Shown here piece after piece: positions 25,437 to 34,876 of a DNA stretch of 63,865 nucleotides. Each line of letters opens with the position of its first letter. Positions within the stretch are counted from its first letter, which is position 1. The translations under genes and the position numbers were made by a program. A model generated the notes under the pieces. It saw nothing but the letters and a program-made list of their open reading frames with translations. It was not told where the DNA came from and did no database searches. Origin of the DNA: an uncultured Pelagibacteraceae bacterium. Its GTDB lineage: Bacteria > Pseudomonadota > Alphaproteobacteria > Pelagibacterales > Pelagibacteraceae. Location: contig CABXEK010000003.1 of assembly GCA_902511185.1 (NCBI GenBank), positions 1 through 63,865 on the forward strand, in the 5' to 3' direction.

Positions 25437-26618
25437 TTAAGCATATTGACCAGCAACATATCCTGAGGACCAGGCCCATTGAAAATTATATCCACCTAAG
25501 TGCCCTGTTACATCAACCACCTCTCCAATGAAAAATAAGCCTTCATGTTTTTTAGACATCATAGTTTTAGATGATAATTCTTTAGTATTAACTCCTCCCA
25601 AAGTTACTTCGGCTGTTCTGTACCCTTCAGATCCTGTTGGGTTAATTATCCATGTATTAATATTATCACTTAGTTTTTTTAATAATTTATTAGATAATTC
25701 AGAAATATTACCACTAGCTTTATTATCCCTACAAATAATTTGAGCTAACCTTTTTGGTAAGATATCACCAATAATATTTCCTATATCAAGTTTTGGATTA
25801 AGTTTTCTTTTTTCTTCTAAAAATTGATAAATATTTAGCTTTGGTAACAGATTAATTGTAATGTCATCACCTTGCTTCCAGTATGAGGAAATTTGTAAAA
25901 TAGATGGCCCACTTAAACCTCTGTGAGTAAATAACATTCCCTCTTGAAATAAAACTTTATTTAATGAGACAATAGCTTCAACAGATAACCCAGTCAATTC
26001 TTTGCACATTTCTAATATTTTTTCATTAAAAGTAAGCGGAACTAAAGCAGGTAAAGTTTCTAAAACATCTAAACCAAATTTTTTAGCTATATTATAACCA
26101 AAAGCAGTAGCTCCTATTTTTGGAACTGACAAACCTCCAGTTGCTATAATTAAAGACTGAGATAAATATGTTTCATCAACTGTTTTAACAAAATATTGAT
26201 TTTTATTTTTATCGATCTCAGTAATATTAAATTCTCTTTTAAGTGTTACGTTTGCTAATTCACATTCTTTAAGCAGCATCTCAACTATTTGCTGAGCACT
26301 ATGATCGCAAAACAATTGACCTAATTTTTTTTCATGAAATTTGATTTTGTATTTATTAATCAAATTAATAAAATCGTGTTGAGTGTATTGACTTAGGGCT
26401 GATTTAACAAACTTAGGATTTTGTGAAAGAAACTTACTAGATTGGGTATTTAAATTTGTAAAATTACATCTTCCACCGCCCGAAATTCTAATCTTTTCTC
26501 CAATTTTTTTAAAATGATCTACTAAAAGAACTTTTCTACGCCGTTTGCCCGCTTCTATAGCACACATCATACCAGCAGCACCTGCTCCTATTATTATAAC
26601 ATCATATTGATTGGACAT
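25437..26618 (-). CDS. HI0933/BaiN-like flavoprotein
   Basis: A 393-residue FAD protein. The N-terminal fold is YDVIIIGAGAAGMMCAIEAG (about 5-24), followed by the family-defining KIRISGGGRCNFTN (about 41-55). Other conserved blocks: LIIATGGLSVPKIGATAFGY, MLFTHRGLSGPSILQIS, and the C-terminal GEVVDVTGHLGGYNFQWAWSSG. Members are putative NAD(P)H-dependent oxidoreductases; one subgroup (BaiN) is linked to bile-acid reduction, but most are unassigned. Same strand as the outer-membrane protein gene, but separated from it by 219 bases and the likely promoter. Confidence 0.88.
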   Translation of the reverse strand: MSNQYDVIIIGAGAAGMMCAIEAGKRRRKVLLVDHFKKIGEKIRISGGGRCNFTNLNTQSSKFLSQNPKFVKSALSQYTQHDFINLINKYKIKFHEKKLGQLFCDHSAQQIVEMLLKECELANVTLKREFNITEIDKNKNQYFVKTVDETYLSQSLIIATGGLSVPKIGATAFGYNIAKKFGLDVLETLPALVPLTFNEKILEMCKELTGLSVEAIVSLNKVLFQEGMLFTHRGLSGPSILQISSYWKQGDDITINLLPKLNIYQFLEEKRKLNPKLDIGNIIGDILPKRLAQIICRDNKASGNISELSNKLLKKLSDNINTWIINPTGSEGYRTAEVTLGGVNTKELSSKTMMSKKHEGLFFIGEVVDVTGHLGGYNFQWAWSSGYVAGQYA

Positions 26619-26654
26619 AATTAATTAGCAATTGATTTTAAACTATTAAATTAA

Positions 26655-27200
26655 TTAAATTGATTGTCTTTTAATTAACTCTTCAATTTGTTCAATCATT
26701 ACCTTTGATGACTTCATTGAAGGATAAATTTCTTGAGCTTTTTGATAACTTTTTTTAGCCTTATCATAATTCTTCAATTTTATATTAACCATTCCCTGAC
26801 CTGCTAAAGCTCCAAAATGTCTTTCTTCTAACTCTAGAACTTTATCAATATCATTTTGTGATTTTTGAAATTTTCCAACCATATAAAAAACAGTTGCTCT
26901 TTTATTCCAAGCCTCTGCCCAGCTAGGATCTAATTCAATTGCTTCTGAAAATACATCAATCGCTCTATTTAACTTTTGATCTTGAACTAATCTTGAACCC
27001 TCATCTAAAAGTGATGTTAATTTTTGATCAGTAGGATGAGTACTCCATAGCATCCAAATTTGTTGCGCAATACCTGATGATAAAGATGGAATATCTTTTT
27101 TTAATTCTACAAATAATTTATCAAGCTCAGCATCTCTATCATTTGCGCTTAAAGCTGTTGTTAAAAAGTATAAAATGGTGATTGTTAGAATCTTTTTCAC
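26655..27200 (-). CDS. Secreted TPR-repeat protein
   Basis: A roughly 181-residue periplasmic protein. The start is set at the GTG at 27200 because it opens a good signal peptide (KKILTITILYFLTTALSA) with cleavage near residue 19. Three TPR-like repeats follow (about 65-170), for example AIDVFSEAIELDPSWAEAWNKRATVFYMVGK with the canonical W/L/G/Y/A/F/A/P spacing. TPR domains mediate protein contacts; the partner is unknown. A TTG at 27218 would add six residues and weaken the signal. Confidence 0.8.
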   Translation of the reverse strand: MKKILTITILYFLTTALSANDRDAELDKLFVELKKDIPSLSSGIAQQIWMLWSTHPTDQKLTSLLDEGSRLVQDQKLNRAIDVFSEAIELDPSWAEAWNKRATVFYMVGKFQKSQNDIDKVLELEERHFGALAGQGMVNIKLKNYDKAKKSYQKAQEIYPSMKSSKVMIEQIEELIKRQSI

Positions 27201-27236
27201 TAAAAAAAACGATAACAAAAAAATAATATTATGTCT

Positions 27237-27845
27237 TTATAGATTTTCTAAGATAGCTTTTTTTAGAGTGTTACCAATGATAATTGTACCTTGGTCATTT
27301 GGATGCATGCCATCACTTAAATTAAATTCTGGCTTTTGTGCCACACCTTCAAGTAGAAATGGGATTAATTGCAACTTATATTTTTTTGATAAATCATAAA
27401 AAATTTTATCAAAAGATTTCTTATAACCAAAACCATAAGATGTTGGTGCAACCATTCCTGCAATAATTACATTTATATTTTTATTTTTTGCAATTTTAAT
27501 TATTTCTTCTAAGTTATTTTTTGTCTCCATAGGGTTAATACCTCGAAGCATATCGTTAGCTCCAAGACATAAGATCATAAGATCGATATTATTTTCTGAT
27601 AAAGTCCATTCAGCTATATTTAATCCTCCAGCTGAAGTGCTACCTGAAACACTGCCATTGATTATTTTAATATTATACCCTTCTAACTCTAAACTATTTT
27701 GTAAAACTACTGACAAATGTTGTTCTTTAGGTAATCCATAGCCAGCCATCAAACTATCTCCAAATAATATCACTTTCTCTATTGCACTTACCTTTATGGT
27801 GACTAGACAGAGTACAATTATTTTAATAATAAAACTTTTATTCAT
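27237..27845 (-). CDS. tesA: SGNH arylesterase/lysophospholipase (TesA-like)
   Basis: A roughly 202-residue secreted hydrolase. I place the start at ATG 27845, which gives a signal peptide ([21 protein letters not shown]) and an AAGAAG ribosome-binding site. Block I GDSLMAGYGLP, block III GANDMLRG and block V SDGMHPNDQG supply the Ser, Gly/Asn and Asp/His catalytic residues. TesA is a periplasmic thioesterase/lysophospholipase I. It is divergent from ybbA exactly as in E. coli, and the two ATGs overlap (TCATGA at 27842-27847). Confidence 0.9.
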   Translation of the reverse strand: MNKSFIIKIIVLCLVTIKVSAIEKVILFGDSLMAGYGLPKEQHLSVVLQNSLELEGYNIKIINGSVSGSTSAGGLNIAEWTLSENNIDLMILCLGANDMLRGINPMETKNNLEEIIKIAKNKNINVIIAGMVAPTSYGFGYKKSFDKIFYDLSKKYKLQLIPFLLEGVAQKPEFNLSDGMHPNDQGTIIIGNTLKKAILENL

Positions 27846-28509
27846 GAGCATTCTTCTTAAATTAAATAAGGTAAATCTTAAATACCAAACTGGTAAAGAT
27901 AATATCAGAGTTTTAAAAGATATTAACTTAACTACCAAGAAAAAAGAGACAATTTCTGTTGTTGGAGAAAGTGGATCAGGAAAAACTAGTCTTATAATGT
28001 TAATTGGAGGTTTAGAAAAAGCTACTTCAGGGAAAATTTTTTTTCAAAATCATGAAATTACAAAATTAAGTGAAGATAAAGTCTCTGAAATCAGAAGAAA
28101 AAATATTGGTATTATATTTCAGTCATTTTATTTAATTCCAAATTATACAGCAGTAGAAAATGTAGCATTAACTCTCGAATTAAATAAATTCAAAAATCCT
28201 GAAAAAGAAGCAAAACAATTGTTAGATCGGTTTGGATTAAGTCATAGATTTAACAATCTTCCAAGCCAACTATCAGGGGGAGAACAACAAAGAGTTGCTA
28301 TAGCGCGGGCGATAGCGATGAAACCTGAGTTGATCTTAGCAGATGAACCTACTGGAAATTTAGATACTGAAAATTCTATAATGATTTCCGATATATTATT
28401 TAAATATGTAAAAGAAGAGGGATCTTCACTGATTATGGTAACTCATGATCCAAAACTAGCTAATAAAGCAAAACGAAAAATTAAAATTAAAGATGGAAAA
28501 ATTAAATAA
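27844..28509 (+). CDS. ybbA: ABC transporter ATP-binding protein (YbbA/LolD-like)
   Basis: A roughly 221-residue ATPase. The start is ATG 27844 ([15 protein letters not shown]), not the longer frame, because the longer start would overlap tesA coding. Walker [10 protein letters not shown]-loop [16 protein letters not shown], signature [14 protein letters not shown], Walker [14 protein letters not shown] and H-loop MVTHD are all present. It partners with the FtsX-type permease that follows with a 17-base overlap. The pair belongs to the MacB/LolD class; E. coli YbbAP with TesA is implicated in handling toxic hydrophobic compounds. Confidence 0.92.
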   Translation: MSILLKLNKVNLKYQTGKDNIRVLKDINLTTKKKETISVVGESGSGKTSLIMLIGGLEKATSGKIFFQNHEITKLSEDKVSEIRRKNIGIIFQSFYLIPNYTAVENVALTLELNKFKNPEKEAKQLLDRFGLSHRFNNLPSQLSGGEQQRVAIARAIAMKPELILADEPTGNLDTENSIMISDILFKYVKEEGSSLIMVTHDPKLANKAKRKIKIKDGKIK

Positions 28510-31030
28510 TTCATCTGAATTAAATTTAATCATTAAGTATGCTTTTAAAGATTTAAGCAGAAATTATAAGAAGTTATCAAGTATCATCATAACTCTTTTT
28601 ATTAGTCTTTTTATTTTAAGTGCGATCTTCACGATTGAAGATAGTTTAAAAAAAGAGCTTAACGATAATGCTAAGGCTTTATTAGGTGGAGATCTTGAAA
28701 TTGATTATAATCGTAATAAAGGAAATCTTGAATTAGTCGAACAAGTAAAAGAATTTGCAACAATTTCTCAAATGATTGAGTTCAGCACAATGGTCTCAAC
28801 CATTGATAGAGAAAAAAATAAATCTCTTTTCACTAGAATTAAAACTGTAGATACTAAATATCCTCTATATGGCTCAGTAGACTATGAGCCGACAGGTGCG
28901 TTTGATAGAATGCATAATGAACCTAATACATTGCTAATTAATGAAAGTTTATCAAAAAATTTAAATTTGAAGATTAATGAAAAAATTAAAGTTCAAAATC
29001 AATTATTCACAATTATTGGAATTGTAAAATCTGTTCCTGATGTAAGTGGATTTGTAGCATTTGGTGATTGGGCACTTGCAGGAGATCAAACATTAAAAAT
29101 TTTAAAACTAAATGGAATTGGTAGTTTTTTAAATTATGAATACAAAGTAAAATTCAATGAAAGTGATGATGCTAATAAAATAGAACAAAGAATTGAAAAT
29201 ATATTTAAAGATGATCAAAAAGTTAAGCTTAGATATCCTGAAAATTCAGCAAGTGGATTAAAGAGAATTATTAATAATTTCTCACAGTTCTTATCGTTAG
29301 TTTCTATAAGTGCAATGCTAATTGCTGGAATTGGAATAGCAAACACTCTTCTTTCATTCATCAATCAAAATAATATGTCAATTGCAGTTAGAAAAGCAGT
29401 TGGATTTTATTCAGGAAACATCAAAACACTTTATTATCTTCAATTATTTATCTTACTTTTAGTAATTACCACTTTTGCTTATAGCTCAAGTTTTCTAATA
29501 GTTCCTATTGTAGATCAATATTTGTCAGATGGATTGGGGCTTAATGTATCTCCAGTTTTTTCAATTCTAAACTTTATTAAAATATTTTTAGTTGGATTAT
29601 TAGTTTTGGTTATTTTTTCAATTCCAACCATAAGTTCAATTGACCAAGTCAAAGCCTCAAATTTATTTAGAAATGTTTTTCAAAATTTAGAGTTTTATTA
29701 TTCAAAAAAATCTACTGCCTTAAGTCTAATCTTATTGTCTATTTTGGTATTATTATTTAGTTTTGGATCTGAAAGACCTATTTATAGCCTTGGATATTTT
29801 GTAGCTTTTTTTGTTTGTTTGATTGTGTTTTTTTTACTTTCAAAAATAATTATTTATTTCTTAAAAAAATTTAAATCTACTTCCAATATATCTTTAAAAG
29901 TATCTATTAAAAACATAACTCAAACAAAAAGCATAACACCAATTACAATTATGTCTTTAGGACTTGGGGTTACTTTATTGTTAACTCTAGCGTTAGTTGG
30001 AACTAATTTTCAAAGAGAAATTGCAAAATCAATACCTGATATTGCTCCAGACTATTTTTTTGTTGGGATTCAAAAAGGAGAAAAAGAAATATTTGAAAAA
30101 AATATATTGAGTATGGATGAAAATGCAAAAATTGAAGTAGTTCCGATGGTATCATCTGGAATTATTAAAATTAATGGAATTAACCCTAATACTTATATTA
30201 AACCGGATAATGACAGCTTCTGGGTAATTGAAAGTGACAGAAGATCCTCATGGACCGATGAGGTTCCAGAAGATAATCCATTAACTGAGGGTAAATGGTG
30301 GGATCTTAACAAGCCTGATCAACTTCAAATTTCTTTGGATGCCGAAGTTGCAAAAAATTTAAATATTAAATTAGGTGATGTATTCACTCTTAATATTTAT
30401 GGAAGAGAAATTGAGGGAGAAATAGTAAATTTTAGAGCAGTTGATTATCGTGATCTTAGTATTAATTTTGCAATGTTATTTAATCCTCAATTTGCAAATA
30501 ATATTCCTCATGAGTATTTAGCTACTGCTAAGTTTGAAACAATCGAAAAATTTGATGAAACTTCAATGCTTGAAGTGCTTCCAAGCTTATCCATGATTAA
30601 GATTGCAGATTATTTAAATAAAGTAACCGATGTTTTAAATAAGGTGTTTATTGCTGTAACCCTTATCTCGGCAGTCACTATAATCATTGGATTAATTGTA
30701 ATTTCTAGCGCTATTATGGTTCAAGGAAAAGTAAAAGAATATCAAAATTTAGTTTTTAAAATTTTAGGATTTTCAAAAAAAGAGGTAATTTTTTCTTCAC
30801 TAATAGAATTTATAATAATATTTAAATCAGTCATATTAATTGCAATCTTTTTTGCAGTTATTGCCTCTAAATTTATAATGGAAAATATTTTTGAATTGGT
30901 TTGGGTTTTTGACTTCAAAGTATTGTTTAATTTAGGAATTAGTATTGGTTTAATAACATTACTTTTAATAATGATAACAAATATAAGATATTTAAATCCT
31001 AAGGTTTACCCACTAATAAGAAATCAGTAA
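28493..31030 (+). CDS. ybbP: FtsX-family ABC permease (YbbP-like)
   Basis: An 845-residue permease with an N-terminal helix (about 28-50), a periplasmic domain, and two FtsX four-helix units. The first is near 270-395 (SISAMLIAGIGIANTLLSF then VGFYSGN), the second at the C-terminus (about 720-840). A middle helical region links them. Length and layout match YbbP, the large permease. It shares the tesA-ybbA neighbourhood. The transported or extruded substrate is unknown; a lipid-linked function is plausible given TesA. Confidence 0.88.
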   Translation: MEKLNNSSELNLIIKYAFKDLSRNYKKLSSIIITLFISLFILSAIFTIEDSLKKELNDNAKALLGGDLEIDYNRNKGNLELVEQVKEFATISQMIEFSTMVSTIDREKNKSLFTRIKTVDTKYPLYGSVDYEPTGAFDRMHNEPNTLLINESLSKNLNLKINEKIKVQNQLFTIIGIVKSVPDVSGFVAFGDWALAGDQTLKILKLNGIGSFLNYEYKVKFNESDDANKIEQRIENIFKDDQKVKLRYPENSASGLKRIINNFSQFLSLVSISAMLIAGIGIANTLLSFINQNNMSIAVRKAVGFYSGNIKTLYYLQLFILLLVITTFAYSSSFLIVPIVDQYLSDGLGLNVSPVFSILNFIKIFLVGLLVLVIFSIPTISSIDQVKASNLFRNVFQNLEFYYSKKSTALSLILLSILVLLFSFGSERPIYSLGYFVAFFVCLIVFFLLSKIIIYFLKKFKSTSNISLKVSIKNITQTKSITPITIMSLGLGVTLLLTLALVGTNFQREIAKSIPDIAPDYFFVGIQKGEKEIFEKNILSMDENAKIEVVPMVSSGIIKINGINPNTYIKPDNDSFWVIESDRRSSWTDEVPEDNPLTEGKWWDLNKPDQLQISLDAEVAKNLNIKLGDVFTLNIYGREIEGEIVNFRAVDYRDLSINFAMLFNPQFANNIPHEYLATAKFETIEKFDETSMLEVLPSLSMIKIADYLNKVTDVLNKVFIAVTLISAVTIIIGLIVISSAIMVQGKVKEYQNLVFKILGFSKKEVIFSSLIEFIIIFKSVILIAIFFAVIASKFIMENIFELVWVFDFKVLFNLGISIGLITLLLIMITNIRYLNPKVYPLIRNQ

Positions 31031-31058
31031 TTAAAACATTACTTTATATTTAAATTCA

Positions 31059-31625
31059 TTAATTGATCTCTATTTTAAACATTACTTCATTTCTCCTGTT
31101 CATCGGAAGTGTAAATGGACTATCGTAGGTTGCTCTTATTGGTGAACTTATAATATTTGCATTATTATCTTTTAGCTCTTTTTCTAAAATATCTTTATGT
31201 TTAATAAAATTTTTATCTGAAGCTCTTCCTGTGTATCTTAAAACAGCAAAATAACCTCCAGCGATAGTAATTACTCTTACATCTTTTCTGGTTGGATTTG
31301 GTACATTACTAGAATTATATTTTGATGGTAAATAAAATTGCATTGTCATATTACCTTCTTTTTCAATACGTGTGACCGGTGTAGTCATTTTGATTTCTTC
31401 ACTAGTTTTGTTGTTTCCAGAAATATAGTTAAATAGTTTTCTAAAACTATTATTTTGACCATCAGAAATAGTCTCAACTGCTAACCGATCTGAGTATTTT
31501 CTTATCTCATAGACATCATTTTTATTTATTACCTCATAATTTGCTTCCTCTGCAGCCATTACGGCAGAATACAAAAAAAAGAAAAATGTACAAAAAAAAA
31601 TATTTAAAAAATTTTTAAAATTCAT
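31059..31625 (-). CDS. SOUL heme-binding family protein
   Basis: A roughly 188-residue protein with a signal peptide ending near MAA-EE (about residue 25); start at ATG 31625. SOUL features include NYEVINKNDVYEIRKYSD, EEIKMTTPVTRIEKEG (the conserved MTxPV), MQFYLPSKYN, and FPLMN-like FTLPMNRRNEV near the C-terminus. Eukaryotic members bind heme; bacterial secreted ones may bind heme or tetrapyrroles in the periplasm. It is one of a run of short same-strand genes. Confidence 0.85.
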   Translation of the reverse strand: MNFKNFLNIFFCTFFFFLYSAVMAAEEANYEVINKNDVYEIRKYSDRLAVETISDGQNNSFRKLFNYISGNNKTSEEIKMTTPVTRIEKEGNMTMQFYLPSKYNSSNVPNPTRKDVRVITIAGGYFAVLRYTGRASDKNFIKHKDILEKELKDNNANIISSPIRATYDSPFTLPMNRRNEVMFKIEIN

Positions 31626-31629
31626 GGTG

Positions 31630-32196
31630 TTATTTGATTTTATACTCAAAATTTTGTGTATTTTCATTGATTTGGATTAATTCTGCACCATTTCTTGAAT
31701 GAAATTTTGTAGCCATATCAGTAAGTGGAGAAAGAGTTATCAGCCTGTTTAAATGGCTGGATTTTTTTATCTTTTTAAAAACTTCTTTCACAATTAATTT
31801 TCCACCTCCCTTTTTTTTAGACCAAACAGTGTAAGCAATTGCTATTTGGCCAATATTTTGATCTCTAAGTGCACTTTGTAAAAAGGCATCGGTACTCAAT
31901 TTTCCCAACTCATCTACACTTGTGGGAATTTTGTTTGTATAAGCAAAACACATAACAGCATGAATTTCACCTTTGTACTCAACTCCATATATTTTTCTAC
32001 CATACCCAGTTCTAAAGTCATTATCTAGTTCAGGTCTCACTGGATCTTCTTCAGTATTACATTCTTTAAGTTCAACAAGTTTGGCTCCTTTAACCCAACC
32101 AAAAAAACTATCTATATTATTATTTAATATTTTTTTATTTTTTCTAATTCGTGCTTTAATTCTTGGTTTAAATTTTTTGTTTAAAATTTTAATCAT
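31630..32196 (-). CDS. Putative GNAT-like acyltransferase domain protein
   Basis: A 188-residue basic protein. The C-terminal part looks like a degenerate acetyltransferase: IAYTVWSKKKGGGKLIVKEVF with a glycine-rich coenzyme A turn, then LITLSPLTDMATKFHSRNGAELI, recalling the malonyl-CoA decarboxylase/GNAT type. The N-terminal 30 residues are mostly Lys, Arg and Asn. I cannot name a substrate. It ends four bases before the SOUL start and is probably co-transcribed. Confidence 0.6.
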   Translation of the reverse strand: MIKILNKKFKPRIKARIRKNKKILNNNIDSFFGWVKGAKLVELKECNTEEDPVRPELDNDFRTGYGRKIYGVEYKGEIHAVMCFAYTNKIPTSVDELGKLSTDAFLQSALRDQNIGQIAIAYTVWSKKKGGGKLIVKEVFKKIKKSSHLNRLITLSPLTDMATKFHSRNGAELIQINENTQNFEYKIK

Positions 32197-32245
32197 AGAA
32201 AGTTAATAGTACTTAATTAGTAAATTTCTAATATTTAAGAAATTG

Positions 32246-33001
32246 TCACACATAATTATTAAGATAATCATAGATTAATTTAGAACTAGAAAATAGGATA
32301 AGTATATAAATTATATTATAAAATAATTTTTCATCTATTATTTTAAGAATTCTATATCCAATATATATTCCAACAGTAGCTAGTGGTAACAGTATGATTG
32401 ATTGTTTTAAGGTTTGAAGATTCATCATTGATAAGTGAATATAAAATGGAAGTTTAATTAAATTAACAAAGGTAAAAAAAATAACTCTAGTTCCAACATA
32501 AATTTCTTTTTTTAATCTTAATGGTAATAAATAAATGCTTGTAGGTGTACCACCTGCATGTACACAAAAACTTGTAAACCCAGCAATAGTTGAACATATT
32601 CCACCTTTAAAAAGATTCTTTTTAGACTTCTCTTCTTTATTTTTTTTAAATAAAAAATAATGAACTGTAAAAATAAATCCCATTACACCAACAATAAATT
32701 TTAATAAATCTTCTGAAAAATATGAAAATGTCAATGATCCTATTAAGATTCCAATTCCAGCAAATGGTATTATTAATTTAAGAGTACTTAAATCAAATTC
32801 TTTTCTAAACCTATATACTGCAATGATGTCTGAAAATATTAAAATTGGTAAGATAATTGCTACTGCTTGACTTAAAGGCATCACCAATGTCATTAACGGA
32901 ACTGAAATTAGTGATATAGACCCACCTAAACCAGACTTAGCTATTCCATATAATACAATTGCTGGAACAACTGTAAAAAAAAATAATAAATTTATTTCCA
33001 T
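32246..33001 (-). CDS. TauE/SafE-family permease (short form)
   Basis: A 251-residue, eight-helix DUF81 protein. The repeat motif GIAKSGLGGSISLISVPLMTLV near residues 19-40 is characteristic, and the second is GGICSTIAGFTSFCVHAGG (about 132-150), typical of family members with H-A-G-G. It belongs with the shorter COG0730 branch and is unlike the longer protein at 1383. It overlaps a small GNAT gene upstream by ten bases. The transported anion is unknown; a sulfur anion or organic acid is possible. Confidence 0.85.
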   Translation of the reverse strand: MEINLLFFFTVVPAIVLYGIAKSGLGGSISLISVPLMTLVMPLSQAVAIILPILIFSDIIAVYRFRKEFDLSTLKLIIPFAGIGILIGSLTFSYFSEDLLKFIVGVMGFIFTVHYFLFKKNKEEKSKKNLFKGGICSTIAGFTSFCVHAGGTPTSIYLLPLRLKKEIYVGTRVIFFTFVNLIKLPFYIHLSMMNLQTLKQSIILLPLATVGIYIGYRILKIIDEKLFYNIIYILILFSSSKLIYDYLNNYV

Positions 33002-33261
33002 TTGTTTATTGAATTCAATAATTTGTGACCCAAGGGACTAATTGGTTCTTGAAGTATGATGTTTCTACCTGTTTTCTCTTTAACAAGGTTAATTAATTTT
33101 TTTGCTAAGCCTTGTTTTCTAAAAATAGGATTAACAAATATATATTCTACCTCTCCCTTGTCATTAAAACGAATAAATCCTAGTGTTGTATTTTCATTTT
33201 TAAAAGTAAAAACTTCATCAGATTCAACAAGTTCGTAATTGGAATTATCAATATCGATCAT
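32992..33261 (-). CDS. Small GNAT N-acetyltransferase
   Basis: An 89-residue minimal acetyltransferase. EVEYIFVNPIFRKQGLAKKLINLVKEKT (about 43-70) is the classic motif A, with V-N-P-x-[FY]-R-x-x-G-x-[AG]. The protein lacks the outer strands of a full GNAT. The substrate is unknown. It overlaps the TauE-like gene, and another short membrane gene precedes it. Confidence 0.75.
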   Translation of the reverse strand: MIDIDNSNYELVESDEVFTFKNENTTLGFIRFNDKGEVEYIFVNPIFRKQGLAKKLINLVKEKTGRNIILQEPISPLGHKLLNSINKWK

Positions 33262-33266
33262 GATTA

Positions 33267-33431
33267 TTAATAATTAAGAAGTAAAAGAATAATAACAATA
33301 GTAACTATAATTGAACTCACAAGTATATAGTTCAACCTAATATTAAATCTTTTTTCAACGTATTCAGTAATTTTTTCCCAAAAAAGAACAATTAAAAAGA
33401 TAATAATAGCTGGTAATATATATTTGATCAT
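33267..33431 (-). CDS. Two-helix membrane microprotein, 54 aa
   Basis: Frame from ATG 33431 to TAA 33267. It has two hydrophobic segments, IKYILPAIIIFLIVLFW (about 2-18) and ILVSSIIVTIVIILLLL (about 36-52), joined by a charged linker (EKITEYVEKRFNIRLN). It ends six bases before the GNAT gene and starts close to the stop of the regulator, so it is likely in the same transcript. No known family. Confidence 0.6.
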   Translation of the reverse strand: MIKYILPAIIIFLIVLFWEKITEYVEKRFNIRLNYILVSSIIVTIVIILLLLNY

Positions 33432-33434
33432 TGT

Positions 33435-34868
33435 TTAAGAATTGTTGTCACTAACATAAACAGAAACTCCTCTTGAGTTTAAATCTACATCAAATTTTTT
33501 ATGTAATGGTGGAAAAGCTCTTTGAGAACAATCTAGACGATCACAAGTTCTACAAGAAACACCTATAGGAATTTCTGTTGATTTATCATTAGTATTTATA
33601 TTTTCCGTATATACAAAATCTTTTGCATATTTAGCTTCACAACCAAGACCTATTGATAATATACTTTTTGCTTGTCCAAATCGTCCGATGCCCTTTTCAA
33701 CTGTTCTTGCAATACAAACATATTTTTCACCATTGGTCATTTTGCTTACAGCAGCTTGAATAACACCTGGTCTCGTCAATGCTGAATAAACATTCCATCT
33801 TGGACATGCCCCACCGTATCTAGGTATATCAATGCCTGATAAAGAAAATCTTTTTGAAATATTCCCAGCCATATCAACTCTTAAAAAATGAAATGGGATT
33901 CCTGGAAGTTTTGGATCTTGTAAACATGTAACTCTATGTGCAACTTGCTCAAATGATGTGGCAAATGTATTCTGCAATAACTCTAAATCATATTTAAGTT
34001 TCTTGCACTCTGTGTGAAATAATTTATAAGGCATTAATATTGCTGCACCACAATAATTTAACAAAGCTACTTTTGTTAATTTTTTAGATTCTTCTGATGG
34101 AAAACTAAACGTTGATAAATATTTATCAATTTCTTTACTTGCTCCTTCTTGGGCAATCTGAGCTGCTGCATGCAATTTTTTTGTCTCTAACGAGCTATAA
34201 TCACTTAATAAAAGTTCTTTTTTATTTTTATTATAAATTTTTGAAAAAGGTTTATTTTCTTCTGGTATTATATCTACAACTTTAATTGAATATTCAGATT
34301 TTAAATATTCGCATAAAGCAATATATCTTGTTCGATTATTTTTTTGAATTTTTTCAAAAACTTTATTTGCAAACTCTTCTAACTTAGGAAAATAATTCCT
34401 ATTTTGTTGAAGAAAGTCTGAAATAACTTCACCTGGGAATGAATTTTTTCTATTATCAACTATTTTTCCAGATATTTTTTCAATTTTATCAATTAGTTCA
34501 TGATCTTTTTTTTTTAATATGTCACCTAATCTTACGATTGCTTTACCGATTTTAGGATTAGTGCTAACTAAATCTTTAACTTCTGGTCCTAAAATATCTA
34601 AGTCTTCAAATAAACTATCATCTAAAATTTCAGAAATTGTGTTTTGCAAGTTGAGATCTGTCTTTGATGTTAAATCAGATAGCTCAATATTTAATTTTTC
34701 ACAGACATTTAATAGTAGGTCACCGTCTATTTTTCTTTTTCCACTTTCAATTAAATTTAAATAGCTCGGAGATATGCTTAAATCTTCCGCTAATTTGTTT
34801 GCCTGGAGACCTAATTGCCTTCTAAAAGCTTTGATTTTTGGCCCTATTTTTAAATCTATTTGACTCAT
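33435..34868 (-). CDS. XRE/ImmA-IrrE-type regulator of glyoxylate genes (RamB/ScfR-like)
   Basis: A 477-residue regulator. An XRE helix-turn-helix (about 9-60, FRRQLGLQANKLAEDLSISPSYLNLIE) is followed by a middle region with the H-x-x-A-Q-I-A-QE zinc-peptidase-like trace (HAAAQIAQE) and a C-terminal DUF2083 domain with cysteine cluster CRTCDRLDCSQRAFPP. This architecture is that of RamB and ScfR/MccR, which control isocitrate lyase and acetate or propionate genes. It is divergent from a gene cluster ending in isocitrate lyase and separated by repeated TTGTAAA elements, so it very likely regulates itself and aceA. Confidence 0.88.
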   Translation of the reverse strand: MSQIDLKIGPKIKAFRRQLGLQANKLAEDLSISPSYLNLIESGKRKIDGDLLLNVCEKLNIELSDLTSKTDLNLQNTISEILDDSLFEDLDILGPEVKDLVSTNPKIGKAIVRLGDILKKKDHELIDKIEKISGKIVDNRKNSFPGEVISDFLQQNRNYFPKLEEFANKVFEKIQKNNRTRYIALCEYLKSEYSIKVVDIIPEENKPFSKIYNKNKKELLLSDYSSLETKKLHAAAQIAQEGASKEIDKYLSTFSFPSEESKKLTKVALLNYCGAAILMPYKLFHTECKKLKYDLELLQNTFATSFEQVAHRVTCLQDPKLPGIPFHFLRVDMAGNISKRFSLSGIDIPRYGGACPRWNVYSALTRPGVIQAAVSKMTNGEKYVCIARTVEKGIGRFGQAKSILSIGLGCEAKYAKDFVYTENINTNDKSTEIPIGVSCRTCDRLDCSQRAFPPLHKKFDVDLNSRGVSVYVSDNNS

Positions 34869-34876
34869 ATTTACTA

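Noticed and set aside
27846..27938. N-terminal extension of tesA
   Set aside because: It lies over the ybbA coding start, and the internal ATG gives a clean signal peptide and a ribosome-binding site.
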